Of a stretch of DNA of 52,007 bases, positions 15,361 to 23,395 are shown one piece after another. Positions within the stretch are counted from its first letter, which is position 1. Every line of letters starts with the position of its first letter. The DNA is from Sphingomonas endophytica (GTDB taxonomy: Bacteria > Pseudomonadota > Alphaproteobacteria > Sphingomonadales > Sphingomonadaceae): NCBI RefSeq assembly GCF_014199415.1, contig NZ_JACIJN010000014.1, positions 1-52,007 on the forward strand, written 5' to 3'. Made by a program: the position numbers and the translations under genes. The notes under the pieces are model-generated. The model was given only the letters and a program-made list of their open reading frames with translations, was not told where the DNA came from and ran no database searches.

Positions 15361-15918
15361 ATGCTGGTTGGTTATGCGCGTGTCTCGACGTCCGATCAGG
15401 ACCTGACGCTGCAAACCGATGCGCTGACCAGAGCCGGGTGCGAAAAGCTGTTCACCGACAAGGTTAGCGGCGCGAAGCTGAACCGGCCCGGCCTGATCGA
15501 GGCCCTCAATTTCGTGCGGGCCGGCGACACGCTGGTCATCTGGAAGCTCGATCGGTTGGGCCGCTCGATCCAAGGCCTGATCGAACTGGCGGCCGACCTC
15601 TCGGCGCGCAAGGTCGATTTCCGGTCGCTGACGGATGGGTTCGACACGTCCACGCCATCGGGGCGGCTGCTGTTCCATATCCTTGCCTCGGTCGCGGAAA
15701 TGGAGCGCGAGCTGATAAAAGAACGGACCATCGCCGGCCTAGCGGCAGCGCGTGCCAAGGGTGGCACCGGCGGGGGTCGCAAATCGGTGATGACGCCAGA
15801 CATGCTCGACACTGCGCGCAAGCTGCTGGCGGCGGGCGACAGCCCCGCCAAGGTCGCCAAACTGCTGCAAGTCGGCCGCTCGACCTTCTACCGTCACTTC
15901 CCAGCCGGCGAACGATAG
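15361..15918 (+). CDS. Serine recombinase (Tn3-type resolvase/invertase), intact active site
   Basis: 185 residues. Catalytic domain with Ser9 (VGYARVS), intact DRLGR (D64-R65-L-G-R68), E helix ASVAEMERELIKERT and C-terminal helix-turn-helix (KVAKLLQVGRSTFYRHF). All expected catalytic residues are present, unlike the recombinase at 5719-6294. Its own res-like array lies directly upstream, and a type A 28-bp core starts two bases after its stop codon. It sits at the joint between the sulfite and copper blocks. No transposase is near, so it is a stand-alone recombinase. Confidence 0.9.
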   Translation: MLVGYARVSTSDQDLTLQTDALTRAGCEKLFTDKVSGAKLNRPGLIEALNFVRAGDTLVIWKLDRLGRSIQGLIELAADLSARKVDFRSLTDGFDTSTPSGRLLFHILASVAEMERELIKERTIAGLAAARAKGGTGGGRKSVMTPDMLDTARKLLAAGDSPAKVAKLLQVGRSTFYRHFPAGER

Positions 15919-15920
15919 CC

Positions 15921-15948
15921 GGTGTCATAACCGGACGGTTTTGACACC
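15921..15948. repeat. Type A 28-bp serine-recombinase core site, second copy
   Basis: Arms GGTGTCA-T-AACCG and CGGTT-T-TGACACC around a central GA; the same orientation and centre as the core at 6358-6385. A 13-2-13 near-palindrome with a 2-bp centre is the shape of a serine-recombinase crossover site. No accessory half-sites adjoin it. Confidence 0.65.
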
Positions 15949-15968
15949 TTCGTGCTATCCATGCGATA

Positions 15969-16373
15969 TCAAAAGTCGAACGCTGTTAGGATAGGGCAGG
16001 GGCCTTCCGATCCAGTGCCGCACTCCTGCGCCAAGCGCTGAAGCGATGCACGAACACGGCTAAGTTCCTCGATCTGGGCATCCAAAGCCGCGATCCGCGC
16101 ACTGGCAAGCTCACGGGCGCGAGCTCGATCATCGGTCGCGTCGAGCGCTACCAGCTCGCCGATCTGCTCCAGCGTGAAGCCCGCTGCCTGAGCCGATCTG
16201 ATGAAACGCAGACGACGCACATCGTGCGCACCGTAGCGGCGAAACCCGCCGGCTGACCCGGAGCCCTCGGGCCGATCCGGCGTGTCGAGAAGTCCTCGGC
16301 GTTGATAGTAGCGGACCGTCTCGACACCGACGCCCCCCTCGCGCGCAAAACCGGCGATCGTGAGGGATACCAT
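15969..16373 (-). CDS. MerR-family metal-responsive regulator
   Basis: 134 residues. N-terminal winged helix (AGFAREGGVGVETVRYYQRRG), dimerisation helix and a C-terminal loop with C118-x7-C126 (ECGTGSEGPCPI). The first sensor Cys found in MerR/ZntR/CadR near residue 80 is missing (DATDDRARA), as in CueR-type sensors of monovalent ions. That favours Cu(I)/Ag(I)/Au(I), in line with the copper genes around it, though the N-terminus looks Mer-like. Divergent from the glutaredoxin-MauE gene with a MerR-type promoter between. Confidence 0.85.
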   Translation of the reverse strand: MVSLTIAGFAREGGVGVETVRYYQRRGLLDTPDRPEGSGSAGGFRRYGAHDVRRLRFIRSAQAAGFTLEQIGELVALDATDDRARARELASARIAALDAQIEELSRVRASLQRLAQECGTGSEGPCPILTAFDF

Positions 16374-16377
16374 GCTT

Positions 16378-16409
16378 GACTCCGTACTATACTACAGACC
16401 CCATATAGG
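16378..16409 (+). promoter_or_regulatory. MerR-type promoter/operator
   Basis: TTGACT (16378-16383) and CATATA (16404-16409) are 20 bp apart, the over-long spacer of MerR-controlled promoters. The spacer begins CCGTAC and contains an imperfect dyad TCCGTAC/CTACAGA. It reads rightward into the glutaredoxin-MauE operon. Confidence 0.65.
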
Positions 16410-16433
16410 GGTCGCGAGTACACGGAGAAGACG

Positions 16434-17201
16434 ATGGCAAACGCGGCCCCTAAGAGAGCGACGATCTATCGGATGGTGATGCCGGAGCACACCTGCCCTT
16501 ACGGCCTGAAAGCGAAGGATCTGCTTCGGCGACAAGGCTATGAGGTCGAGGACCACTGGCTGCGCACGCGGGAGGAAACCGACGCGTTCAAGGCAAAGCA
16601 CGGGGTCAAGACGACGCCGCAAACCTTCATCGGGAGCGAGCGGGTAGGGGGCTATGACGATCTGCGCCGGTTCTTCGGAAAGACGGTGCGCGATCCCAAG
16701 GCCGTCACCTACCGCCCGGTGATCGCGGTGTTCGCCATGACGGCGCTGATGGCCCTTGCCGCCAGCTACGCCGTGTTTGGCACGCCCGTCACGGTGCGTG
16801 CGGGAGAGTGGTTCATCGCCTTCTCGATGTGCGTGCTCGCGATGCTCAAGCTCCAGAACGTCGAGAGCTTTTCGAGCATGTTCCTCAACTATGACCTGCT
16901 CGCCAAGCGCTGGGTGCCCTATTCCTACATCTACCCCTACGCGGAAGGTCTTGCGGGCGTGCTGATGGCAGCGGGCGCGCTGACTTGGCTCTCGGTGCCG
17001 GTCGCGCTCGTCATCGGGACGATCGGCGCGGTGTCGGTCATCAAGGCCGTCTATGTCGACAAGCGCGAGCTGAAGTGCGCCTGCGTCGGCGGAGACAGCA
17101 ACGTGCCGCTCGGCTTCCTGTCGCTGACCGAGAATGTGATGATGGTCGCGATGGCGATCTGGATGATCGCCGCGCCGGCAGCGCTCTCGATGGCTCATTG
17201 A
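16434..17201 (+). CDS. Glutaredoxin-MauE/DoxX-like membrane fusion protein
   Basis: 255 residues. A glutaredoxin-like domain (about 8-85) has the active site C21-P-Y-G and TTPQTFIGSERVGGYDDL. Next come four to five transmembrane helices (about 95-245) of the MauE/DoxX redox family, with a C-terminal CACVGGDSNVPLG loop carrying a second Cys pair. Such fusions move reducing or oxidising equivalents across the membrane. It is the first gene behind the MerR promoter and precedes the two small Cys-rich genes, so its partner is plausibly the exported Cys-pair peptide. Function is inferred from domains and order. Confidence 0.8.
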   Translation: MANAAPKRATIYRMVMPEHTCPYGLKAKDLLRRQGYEVEDHWLRTREETDAFKAKHGVKTTPQTFIGSERVGGYDDLRRFFGKTVRDPKAVTYRPVIAVFAMTALMALAASYAVFGTPVTVRAGEWFIAFSMCVLAMLKLQNVESFSSMFLNYDLLAKRWVPYSYIYPYAEGLAGVLMAAGALTWLSVPVALVIGTIGAVSVIKAVYVDKRELKCACVGGDSNVPLGFLSLTENVMMVAMAIWMIAAPAALSMAH

Positions 17202-17231
17202 CATCGATCGTCGATCGGGATCGATAAGCCT

Positions 17232-17567
17232 GTGGATCGTCGACTGAACCGCCTTGCCCGCCCGCTTCGCCTGGCGGTGCTGACTATGCTGGCGGTGATG
17301 CTCGTCCTGCGCCTCGGCCCGATCTGCGAGGCCGTGGCGAACGCCGCGCCAGTCGCATCCGAGATGGCCGGTTGCGAGGGAAGTCACAAACCCACGAAGG
17401 CCCCGCAACAAGCGGCCTGCTCGACGCCCTGCCTAGCGGTTCGGGGGGAAGCCTTGGCACAGGCCGGGCCTACCGCCCCGGTTCGCATAGCGATCAAACC
17501 GCTACCCGTCGCGGGACTGATGGGAATGCCCGTTCCGCCTGCGACCCCCCCTCCGCGAGCTGTGTGA
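17232..17567 (+). CDS. Small Cys-containing membrane/exported protein, cassette copy 1
   Basis: 111 residues from a GTG start. A single hydrophobic segment (about 12-28, RLAVLTMLAVMLVLRLGP) is followed by a soluble part with four Cys (CEAVA, GCEGSHKPTK, AACSTPC) and a Pro-rich end PATPPP. I do not recognise the family. It has a paralogue at 31043-31387: both have 30 residues from the start to RLGP, then C-E, H-x-PTK, AC-xx-PC, GE-xx-AQ and PATPPP in the same order. In both places the next gene encodes a Cys-pair peptide. Confidence 0.65.
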   Translation: MDRRLNRLARPLRLAVLTMLAVMLVLRLGPICEAVANAAPVASEMAGCEGSHKPTKAPQQAACSTPCLAVRGEALAQAGPTAPVRIAIKPLPVAGLMGMPVPPATPPPRAV

Positions 17568-17605
17568 CGATCCGAACCACACACATTCAATCGACGGAGT
17601 TACTG

Positions 17606-17803
17606 ATGACCAAGTTCAAATTGATCGGCGCTGCCCTGGCGCTGGCGATTCCCGGCGTTGCATTCGCGGCCGATGCCGGCTGCTGCGGCGCGGACAAGAC
17701 CTGCTGCAAGGACGGCAGCGACTGCTGCAAGAAGGATTGCTGCGCGGACATGAAGAAGGGCGGCGATCACGCCGGCCACGACATGTCGGGCATGAAGCAC
17801 TAA
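17606..17803 (+). CDS. Exported Cys-pair, His/Met-tailed peptide, cassette copy 1
   Basis: 65 residues, with a good ribosome binding site (GACGGAG) before the ATG. Signal peptide MTKFKLIGAALALAIPGVAF, likely cut after AFA. The mature part has four Cys-Cys pairs (residues 26-27, 33-34, 40-41, 45-46) and a tail GGDHAGHDMSGMKH. Paired thiols plus His and Met suggest periplasmic binding of a soft metal such as Cu(I), Ag(I) or Hg(II), or As(III). Paralogue at 31431-31613. It is followed by a strong hairpin and probably co-transcribed with the glutaredoxin-MauE gene from the MerR promoter. No named family recognised. Confidence 0.75.
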   Translation: MTKFKLIGAALALAIPGVAFAADAGCCGADKTCCKDGSDCCKKDCCADMKKGGDHAGHDMSGMKH

Positions 17804-17810
17804 TCTGATG

Positions 17811-17842
17811 GCGGGCGGGAGCGGTTCACCGCTCCCGCCCGC
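17811..17842 (+). terminator. Strong hairpin after the first Cys-pair peptide
   Basis: A 14-bp perfect stem (GCGGGCGGGAGCGG with its complement) around the loop TTCA, between the converging peptide gene and DUF411 remnant. There is no T-run, so it may work both ways or only stabilise mRNA ends. Confidence 0.65.
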
Positions 17843-17845
17843 TAC

Positions 17846-18295
17846 CTAGCCGTGCCGGGCATAGATGCGGCGACCGCCAGGGCCGAACGCGATGACGGAG
17901 AATGGCTGGGACTTCATACCCGCCACCTCCATGCCGGGCGATCCGAGCGGCATCCCGCCGACTGCCAACCCACTCACGCCTCTGGGGCGCTGCGCCAGAA
18001 CGCGCTTCATGTCGGCGATCGGAACATGGCCCTCGAAGGCCATGCCGTCGACGATGGCGGTATGACAGGAAGCCTAATCCGCCGGGACGCCGACGCGACG
18101 CTGCAAAGCGCCGCGATCGGCATCGTCAATGATCCGCACCTTGCGGCCGAATTGCTGGCGGACCTGCTCGGCCCACTTCTCGCAGCAACCACACCCCGGA
18201 TCGCGGTGCATGGCGATGTCGGCTGCGGCCATCGCGGTCGCGGGAAGCCCCATCAACAAGGCGGCAATCGCGGCTCGAAAAGGTCGGTTCATCAT
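17846..18295 (-). pseudogene. DUF411 metal-binding protein interrupted by TAG
   Basis: Read through the TAG at 18074-18076 this is one 149-residue frame of the DUF411 family. Signal peptide (AAIAALLMGLPATAMAAA), metal-site motif MHRDPGCGCCEKW, GVPAD, then the stop where family members usually have Leu, then ASCHTAIVDG, FEGHVPIADMKR and GLAVGGMPLGSPGME. One TTG to TAG change accounts for the break. DUF411 proteins accompany copper and silver resistance genes and probably bind the metal in the periplasm. As it stands only a 73-residue half would be made, unless the host suppresses amber codons. Confidence 0.85.
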
Positions 18296-18344
18296 CGGCT
18301 CCTCGATAGCTGCCCTGTGTCGCCCAAAGGCGAGGGCGGGTCGG

Positions 18345-18725
18345 CTACTGTGGGTTCTTGCCCATTTTGCGCAGCATGGCGTTCAACGTCGCGATCTCGC
18401 GATTTTGGCTGTCGATCGTCTTCTGCGCCTCACGACGGATTTCCGCATTCCGGGTGCTGCGGAGCGCCGTCTGCGACATCGTGACCGCGCCGCGATGATG
18501 CTCGATCATCTGACGAATCCACGTCTCACCGGCATCGGCGCCCTTCGCCGCCATCATCCGCTCATGCATCTTCATCATGTCGGGGCCGTAGGGGTTGGCC
18601 GCGCTCGGCTGCATCATGCCCGAATGATCCATCCCCTGATGGCTCATCCCCTGGTGCCCGGCCTGCTGCGCCAATGCCGGGGTAGCGGCGAGCAGTGCGG
18701 CGGTCATGATCGCGATCGTCTTCAT
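18345..18725 (-). CDS. DUF305 exported protein, second copy
   Basis: 126 residues from MKTIAIMTAALLAATPALAQ, which gives a clear signal peptide; upstream frame without homology was not used. Mature N-terminus is His/Met-rich (GHQGMSHQGMDHSGMMQ), then the DUF305 core (WIRQMIEHHRGAVTMSQTAL). Likely a periplasmic copper-binding protein. Part of the leftward copper gene string. Confidence 0.8.
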   Translation of the reverse strand: MKTIAIMTAALLAATPALAQQAGHQGMSHQGMDHSGMMQPSAANPYGPDMMKMHERMMAAKGADAGETWIRQMIEHHRGAVTMSQTALRSTRNAEIRREAQKTIDSQNREIATLNAMLRKMGKNPQ

Positions 18726-18801
18726 GTCTGATTTCTCCTCGTCACCCCGCCCATGCGAATAGGTACGTGCGCCAGCACGCCACCCCTCAACCACGGCCGA
18801 T

Positions 18802-19404
18802 CTATCGGATCGGCTGCAAGGTGTTGATGCCGGTGCTCTGATCCGTCTCGGGGGGCGGAGGCGGCACCTGCCGGTCACGATAGGAAGGCAAGTCCGGCGC
18901 GTTCGGGGGCGTGGGGTTCGCTTCCAGTCGGGCGATCATCTGCTTCATCTGCGTAATTTCGCGAACTTGGGCGTCGATGACGCCATCGGCGAGCTTACGC
19001 ACTTCCGGGTCTTTGATATGCGCCCGCTCGCTCGTCATGATCGCAATCGAGTGGTGCGGGATCATCGCCTTCATGTAAGCAACGTCCCCGACAGTCTCCT
19101 GGCTGCGGACAAGCCACAGCGCGCCGGCGAACACGATGACAGCGCCTGCCACGATGCCGAGATTGGCGCGGCGGCTCGGGTACATGCCCCACATGAAACC
19201 GAGCATGATGATCGCCATCACGGCGCCCATGACGATCGCCATCCATGTCCGGGTCTGGCTATATTCGACGTGGCTCAGGGCATAGGTGTTGAGGTACATC
19301 AACCCGAACATTACGACGGTCGATGTCACGATCATGGCGGCGAAGCGCCCGTAGCTCATGCCCATTCCGCCACGTGGGCCGGATCGGTGCTGGTCGTGGT
19401 CCAT
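18802..19404 (-). CDS. Membrane DUF305 protein, third copy
   Basis: 200 residues from MDHDQHRSGPRGG. Three hydrophobic helices (about 20-110: AAMIVTSTVVMFGLMYLNTY, MAIVMGAVMAIIMLGFMWG, LGIVAGAVIVFAGALWLV) precede a DUF305 domain (AYMKAMIPHHSIAIMTSERA). The membrane-anchored form of the family is common beside copA/copB. Role in copper handling is inferred from context. Confidence 0.8.
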   Translation of the reverse strand: MDHDQHRSGPRGGMGMSYGRFAAMIVTSTVVMFGLMYLNTYALSHVEYSQTRTWMAIVMGAVMAIIMLGFMWGMYPSRRANLGIVAGAVIVFAGALWLVRSQETVGDVAYMKAMIPHHSIAIMTSERAHIKDPEVRKLADGVIDAQVREITQMKQMIARLEANPTPPNAPDLPSYRDRQVPPPPPETDQSTGINTLQPIR

Positions 19405-19436
19405 CGCCCGTTCTCCTCTGGCGCCCCCACAAGAGA

Positions 19437-20177
19437 CTACGCGGCGGTTCGGCCTGTCCCTTGCGCTTTTCTTCGACGGCGCCGGGGCCAGCGCATGAAA
19501 AGCAGGATCGCGCCCGCGACGCCGAACACGAGGCCGCCTGCGGCGAAGGCCATAAGCCAAGGCGTGTTGAACCGTTCGTGCTCGGTCCAGTCCATAATGT
19601 GAAGGCCCCAGAAGAAGTCGTAGAGCCGCCACGTTCCGGTGCGCACGGAGGTCAGCCGGCCGGTTTCGGCCGCCACGTAGATGCGCGTCGCATCGTCATC
19701 GGCGAACGACGCCCGCCATGCGGGAAGGGCACCCCGGTATTCGGTGCTCGCGCGCTCCACCCATTCGATCGTCGGAACTGCGGTTCCGCCCCGATAGGCC
19801 CTGCCGGCAATGGCCGCCGCGGCCCTCATGTCGATCGGCGGGAGCGGCGCGGCGGTCCGGGCGTCCAGCAACCGAATTTTGCCATCGGCAAGCTGCGCCT
19901 CGACGACGGGTCGCCCGAGCAGCATCCGGTGCTGAAGCTGGCGGACAGGCGCGCCGGCCGTCGCGAGCAAGGCGGGAACCGGCGCGAATGTCTGATCGAA
20001 CGACAGCGCAGGCTCGGCGTTGCGATCGATCCGGTGATCGCCGTGCACCGTGTCGATCGGCAAGAGGCTCATAATGAGCCCGCTGGTGAACCAGACGATC
20101 ACCTGCGCCCCGATCAGGAGAGCAAGCCAGCGATGGACCTTGCTCGCCCCGATATGAAGGCGCAGCCGCGGGCTCAG
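19437..20177 (-). CDS. PepSY-domain membrane protein
   Basis: About 246 residues if read from the CTG at 20175-20177, which overlaps the copB stop as CTGA and gives LSPRLRLHIGASKVHRWLAL, the normal PepSY N-terminus. The first standard start in frame is a GTG at 20102, which would cut into the first transmembrane helix (LLIGAQVIVWFTSGLIMSLL). C-terminal helix PWLMAFAAGGLVFGVAGAILLFM and an Arg-rich end. PepSY membrane proteins are often with copper or iron reductase systems; possible role in metal reduction or delivery. Coordinates depend on an unusual start. Confidence 0.65.
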   Translation of the reverse strand: MSPRLRLHIGASKVHRWLALLIGAQVIVWFTSGLIMSLLPIDTVHGDHRIDRNAEPALSFDQTFAPVPALLATAGAPVRQLQHRMLLGRPVVEAQLADGKIRLLDARTAAPLPPIDMRAAAAIAGRAYRGGTAVPTIEWVERASTEYRGALPAWRASFADDDATRIYVAAETGRLTSVRTGTWRLYDFFWGLHIMDWTEHERFNTPWLMAFAAGGLVFGVAGAILLFMRWPRRRRRKAQGTGRTAA

Positions 20178-21385
20178 AACCAGGTCCTCACGCCCGCGAC
20201 GAAGCTGAACCCGCCCGTGTCACCGCCGCGTGCCCGACTGTATCGCGCTGTGTCGCCGAACTGCCGTTCCCACGACACGCCGATGTACGGCGCGAACTCG
20301 CGGCGGCCCTCGTACCGAAGCCTCAAGCCCGCCTCCAGGTCGGTGAGCCCCGATCCGGTGCCGGTTTCCGGCACATCCTGCGCGGAGAAGTTGGCCTCGA
20401 CTCTAGGCTGAAGCGTGAAATAGTTGGTGATGCGCTGGTCGTAATAGCCCTCGGCACGACCCAGCACTTCGCCCTTGTTCGACAGGAACAGCGCACCTTC
20501 TACCTCGAACCAGTAAGGTGCCAGCCCCTCGATACCCACGGTCGCATAGGTCCGGGAGGGATTGGGCTTGATGTCATAGCGGACGCCCGCCTGGAGGTTC
20601 CAATAGGGGTCGAGCGCATGGCTGTAGAGCGCCTGGACTTCAGCGCTGTCGAGCGACTTGCCGAAGCCACCTTCGCCCTCCGACTTCAGCCACAGGCGAT
20701 CAATGTCGCCTCCGACCCACGCCTCGCCATCCCAACGATACCCATCGCTACCCTTGCGAGCCTGGTATTCGGCCAAATTGAAGAGCACCTGATAGTAGGT
20801 CATCCCGCCATGCTCGCGACGCAAATCGTCCTCGCGAGAGGTAGCCATCGCCTTTGCTCCCCAGAAACGATCAGCAAGATGATCGTCGGAAGGCGCGGGA
20901 GCGGGCTTGTTGCCGGGGGGCAGGTCGGTCCCGACCTTGGCGCCGCCCTGATCGCCAGCCATCGCCATGCCCGGCATCGCGCTCATGTCGTGCCCGGCGT
21001 GCGGGTCCTGCGGCGTGCCTGCCGGGGCATCCATCCCGGACATGGCGGACATGTCGTGGCCCGCGTGCGGGTTCGCGGCAGGAGCGGATTGCTGGCCGCC
21101 CATGTCCATCCCCTGCATCCCGCCCATATCGTGACCGGCATGCGGATCGGTCGCTGGAGCTTGGGCCTGCGCACGTCGGGACGCCGCCTGTCTGGCAGGT
21201 GCCTTGCGCTTGGACGCCGGCTTTGCGGTCGCCTTCCGCGTGGGTTTTGGGGCGGCCTTGGCGGCAGGCTTAGCCGGCATGGTCATGCCCGGCATGTTAT
21301 GCATGGAATGATCCATGCTCTGGCCGAAGGCAGGTCCGGCGATGACGGCCGATGCAAAACCGGCAAGGAGGATCGACCGGCTCAT
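20174..21385 (-). CDS. copB: Outer-membrane copper resistance protein CopB
   Basis: 403 residues. Signal peptide (ILLAGFASAVIAGPAFGQ), a long N-terminal Lys/Ala-rich and Met/His-repeat stretch with four near-copies of DPHAGHDMSAM-type units (about 85-150), then the conserved CopB beta-barrel domain (ADRFWGAKAMATSREDDLR to the end, FVAGVRTWF). CopB binds copper through its Met/His repeats and sits in the outer membrane. Start overlaps the copA stop by four bases. Confidence 0.92.
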   Translation of the reverse strand: MSRSILLAGFASAVIAGPAFGQSMDHSMHNMPGMTMPAKPAAKAAPKPTRKATAKPASKRKAPARQAASRRAQAQAPATDPHAGHDMGGMQGMDMGGQQSAPAANPHAGHDMSAMSGMDAPAGTPQDPHAGHDMSAMPGMAMAGDQGGAKVGTDLPPGNKPAPAPSDDHLADRFWGAKAMATSREDDLRREHGGMTYYQVLFNLAEYQARKGSDGYRWDGEAWVGGDIDRLWLKSEGEGGFGKSLDSAEVQALYSHALDPYWNLQAGVRYDIKPNPSRTYATVGIEGLAPYWFEVEGALFLSNKGEVLGRAEGYYDQRITNYFTLQPRVEANFSAQDVPETGTGSGLTDLEAGLRLRYEGRREFAPYIGVSWERQFGDTARYSRARGGDTGGFSFVAGVRTWF

Positions 21386-23352
21386 GCTGCGGCCTCCCCT
21401 GCCTTGCGGACCTGGACGACGCGCATCATGCCCGCGTGCATGTGGTAGAGCATGTGGCAGTGGAACGCCCAGTCGCCTTCCTCTCCCGTCACGTCCCAAC
21501 TGACGGTTCCGCCCGGTTGGACCAGCACGGTATGCTTTCGGGGCGCATAGGCGCCTTTCCCCGTCACCAGCTCGAAGAAGTGACCGTGGATGTGGATCGG
21601 GTGGCCCATCATGGTGTCGTTGATGAGGGTGACGCGCACCCGCTCGCCATGCAGCAGCGTGATCGGATCGGGGTTCTCCGACAGCTTTTCGCCGTCGAAG
21701 CCCCACATGTAACGCTCCATGTTGCCGGTGAGGTGGAGCTTGATCTCGCGCTCTGGTGCCCGCGTATCGGGGTTGCGATCGAGCGCCGTCAGGTCGCGAT
21801 AGGTGAGGACGCGGTGCCCGACGTTCTCCAGCCCCTGTCCCGGGTCTCCGGTCCGGTCGACCGGCATCGCCGAGATGGTCTGCACACCCGGCCCCTTCTT
21901 GACCTCGGGCGCCTTGGAGAAGTCACGCATGTTCATGTTGCCCATGTCCATGCCGGCCATCGACTGATCGCCTGCCATGCCGGGCATCGTGCCCGAGCCA
22001 TGATCCATCCCGGTCATCGTGCCGCTTTGGCCCTGCGGCATCGTCATTCCGGCCATCCCTCCGGCAGCGGCACCGGCCGCGCCGCGGTTCATCTGGGAAT
22101 GGTCCATGCCCTGCATCGAGCCGGCGCCATGGTTCATCGCGCTGTGGTCCATGCCCGCCATCGAGCCGGCCTGCGCGCCTGTCGCGCCGTTCCCCATGCC
22201 TTGCATGGCGCCGTGATCCATGGTGCCCATGTCGTGGCCGCCCATACCCATGTCCTTCATGGTCGCGAGCGGACGCTTGCGTAAGGGAGGAACCTCGGCC
22301 GCCATGCCTTCGCGGGGCGCGAGCGTCGCACGCGCCATGCCTGAACGATCGACGCTTTCGCCCACCAGCGTATAGGCGCGCATGTCGGGAGGCGAGACGA
22401 TCGCGTCATAGGTTTCGGCGGGACCGAACTGAAACTCGTCGATCTGGACCGGCCGCACGTTCAGGCCGTCCGCCGCGACGACCGTCATCGGCAAACCCGG
22501 AATGCGGACGTTGAAGGTGGTCATGGACGATGCGTTGATGAAGCGGAGCCGCACCCGCTCGCCGGGCTTGAACAGCGCGGTCCAGTTGTCGCGCGGGCCA
22601 TGGCCGTTGACCAGATAACTGTAGGTCGATCCGGTCACGTCGGCGACGTCGGCCGGGTCCATCCGCATCTTGCCCCACATCAGCCGCTCTTGCAGCGGCT
22701 GATCCTTGCCCGCGAGCAACCCGGCCAGGGTCTGACGCTGGCGATTGAAATAGCCCGACTCCTTCTTGAGCCGATCGAACAGGTAGTGCGGATGCTGGAA
22801 GCTGTGGTCGGACAGCACGATGACGTGCTCGCGATCGAACTGCACCGGGTCCGGGTTCTTTGGATCGATCAGGATCGGGCCGTAATGCCCCTCCTGCTCC
22901 TGCAACCCCGAATGGCTGTGATACCAGTAGGTGCCGCTCTGGATAATCGGAAATTCATAGGTGAAGGTCGAGCGCGCCGGGATGCCGGGGAAGGAGATGC
23001 CCGGAACGCCGTCCATCTGGAACGGCACCAGCAGCCCGTGCCAGTGGATCGACGTTTCCTCATCCAGGTCGTTGACGACATGGATGCGGACGTTCTGGCC
23101 TTCGCGCAGACGGATCAGCGGCGCCGGCACGGTGCCGTTGATACCGATCGCGTGGCTTTCCCGCCCGTCGATCATCATCATCTGATGCGCGACCTTGAGC
23201 GTAATGTCCTCGCCCGAGACGGTCGGCAACGGCTTGGCGATACCCGCAGAAACCGGCTGCGCCCACGCCGGCATATACGCCGACAGGGCAAGACCGCCTC
23301 CCGCCATGGTGGCACCGCGCAGCACTTGGCGGCGATCGAGAACGCGCGACAT
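21382..23352 (-). CDS. copA: Periplasmic multicopper oxidase CopA
   Basis: 656 residues. Tat signal DRRQVLRGATMAGGG; three cupredoxin domains with all four copper-ligand motifs: SIHWHGLLV, TYWYHSHSG, HPIHIHGHFFE and HCHMLYHMHAGMM. A Met/His-rich insert (about 370-480, repeats of MDHS-AM and GMDMGNMNM) is typical of Pco/CopA oxidases and binds extra copper. Oxidises Cu(I) to less toxic Cu(II) in the periplasm. First gene of the copA-copB-PepSY string, reading leftward after the sigma gene. Confidence 0.95.
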   Translation of the reverse strand: MSRVLDRRQVLRGATMAGGGLALSAYMPAWAQPVSAGIAKPLPTVSGEDITLKVAHQMMMIDGRESHAIGINGTVPAPLIRLREGQNVRIHVVNDLDEETSIHWHGLLVPFQMDGVPGISFPGIPARSTFTYEFPIIQSGTYWYHSHSGLQEQEGHYGPILIDPKNPDPVQFDREHVIVLSDHSFQHPHYLFDRLKKESGYFNRQRQTLAGLLAGKDQPLQERLMWGKMRMDPADVADVTGSTYSYLVNGHGPRDNWTALFKPGERVRLRFINASSMTTFNVRIPGLPMTVVAADGLNVRPVQIDEFQFGPAETYDAIVSPPDMRAYTLVGESVDRSGMARATLAPREGMAAEVPPLRKRPLATMKDMGMGGHDMGTMDHGAMQGMGNGATGAQAGSMAGMDHSAMNHGAGSMQGMDHSQMNRGAAGAAAGGMAGMTMPQGQSGTMTGMDHGSGTMPGMAGDQSMAGMDMGNMNMRDFSKAPEVKKGPGVQTISAMPVDRTGDPGQGLENVGHRVLTYRDLTALDRNPDTRAPEREIKLHLTGNMERYMWGFDGEKLSENPDPITLLHGERVRVTLINDTMMGHPIHIHGHFFELVTGKGAYAPRKHTVLVQPGGTVSWDVTGEEGDWAFHCHMLYHMHAGMMRVVQVRKAGEAAA

Positions 23353-23395
23353 CGAAGCTCCTCAAGGGTCGGGCCGCGATCGGCCCTCACCCCTT

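Noticed and set aside
5719..15948. A Tn3-family transposon
   Set aside because: Two resolvase-type genes and res-like sites are present, but no Tn3 transposase or 38-bp terminal inverted repeats were found.
16392..17411. A 339-residue open frame on the - strand
   Set aside because: Antisense to the glutaredoxin-MauE gene; His/Arg/Asp-rich shadow composition and no domain.
15969..17803. A mercury resistance (mer) operon
   Set aside because: The regulator and operator look Mer-like, but MerA, MerP and MerT are absent and the regulator lacks the Cys near residue 80.
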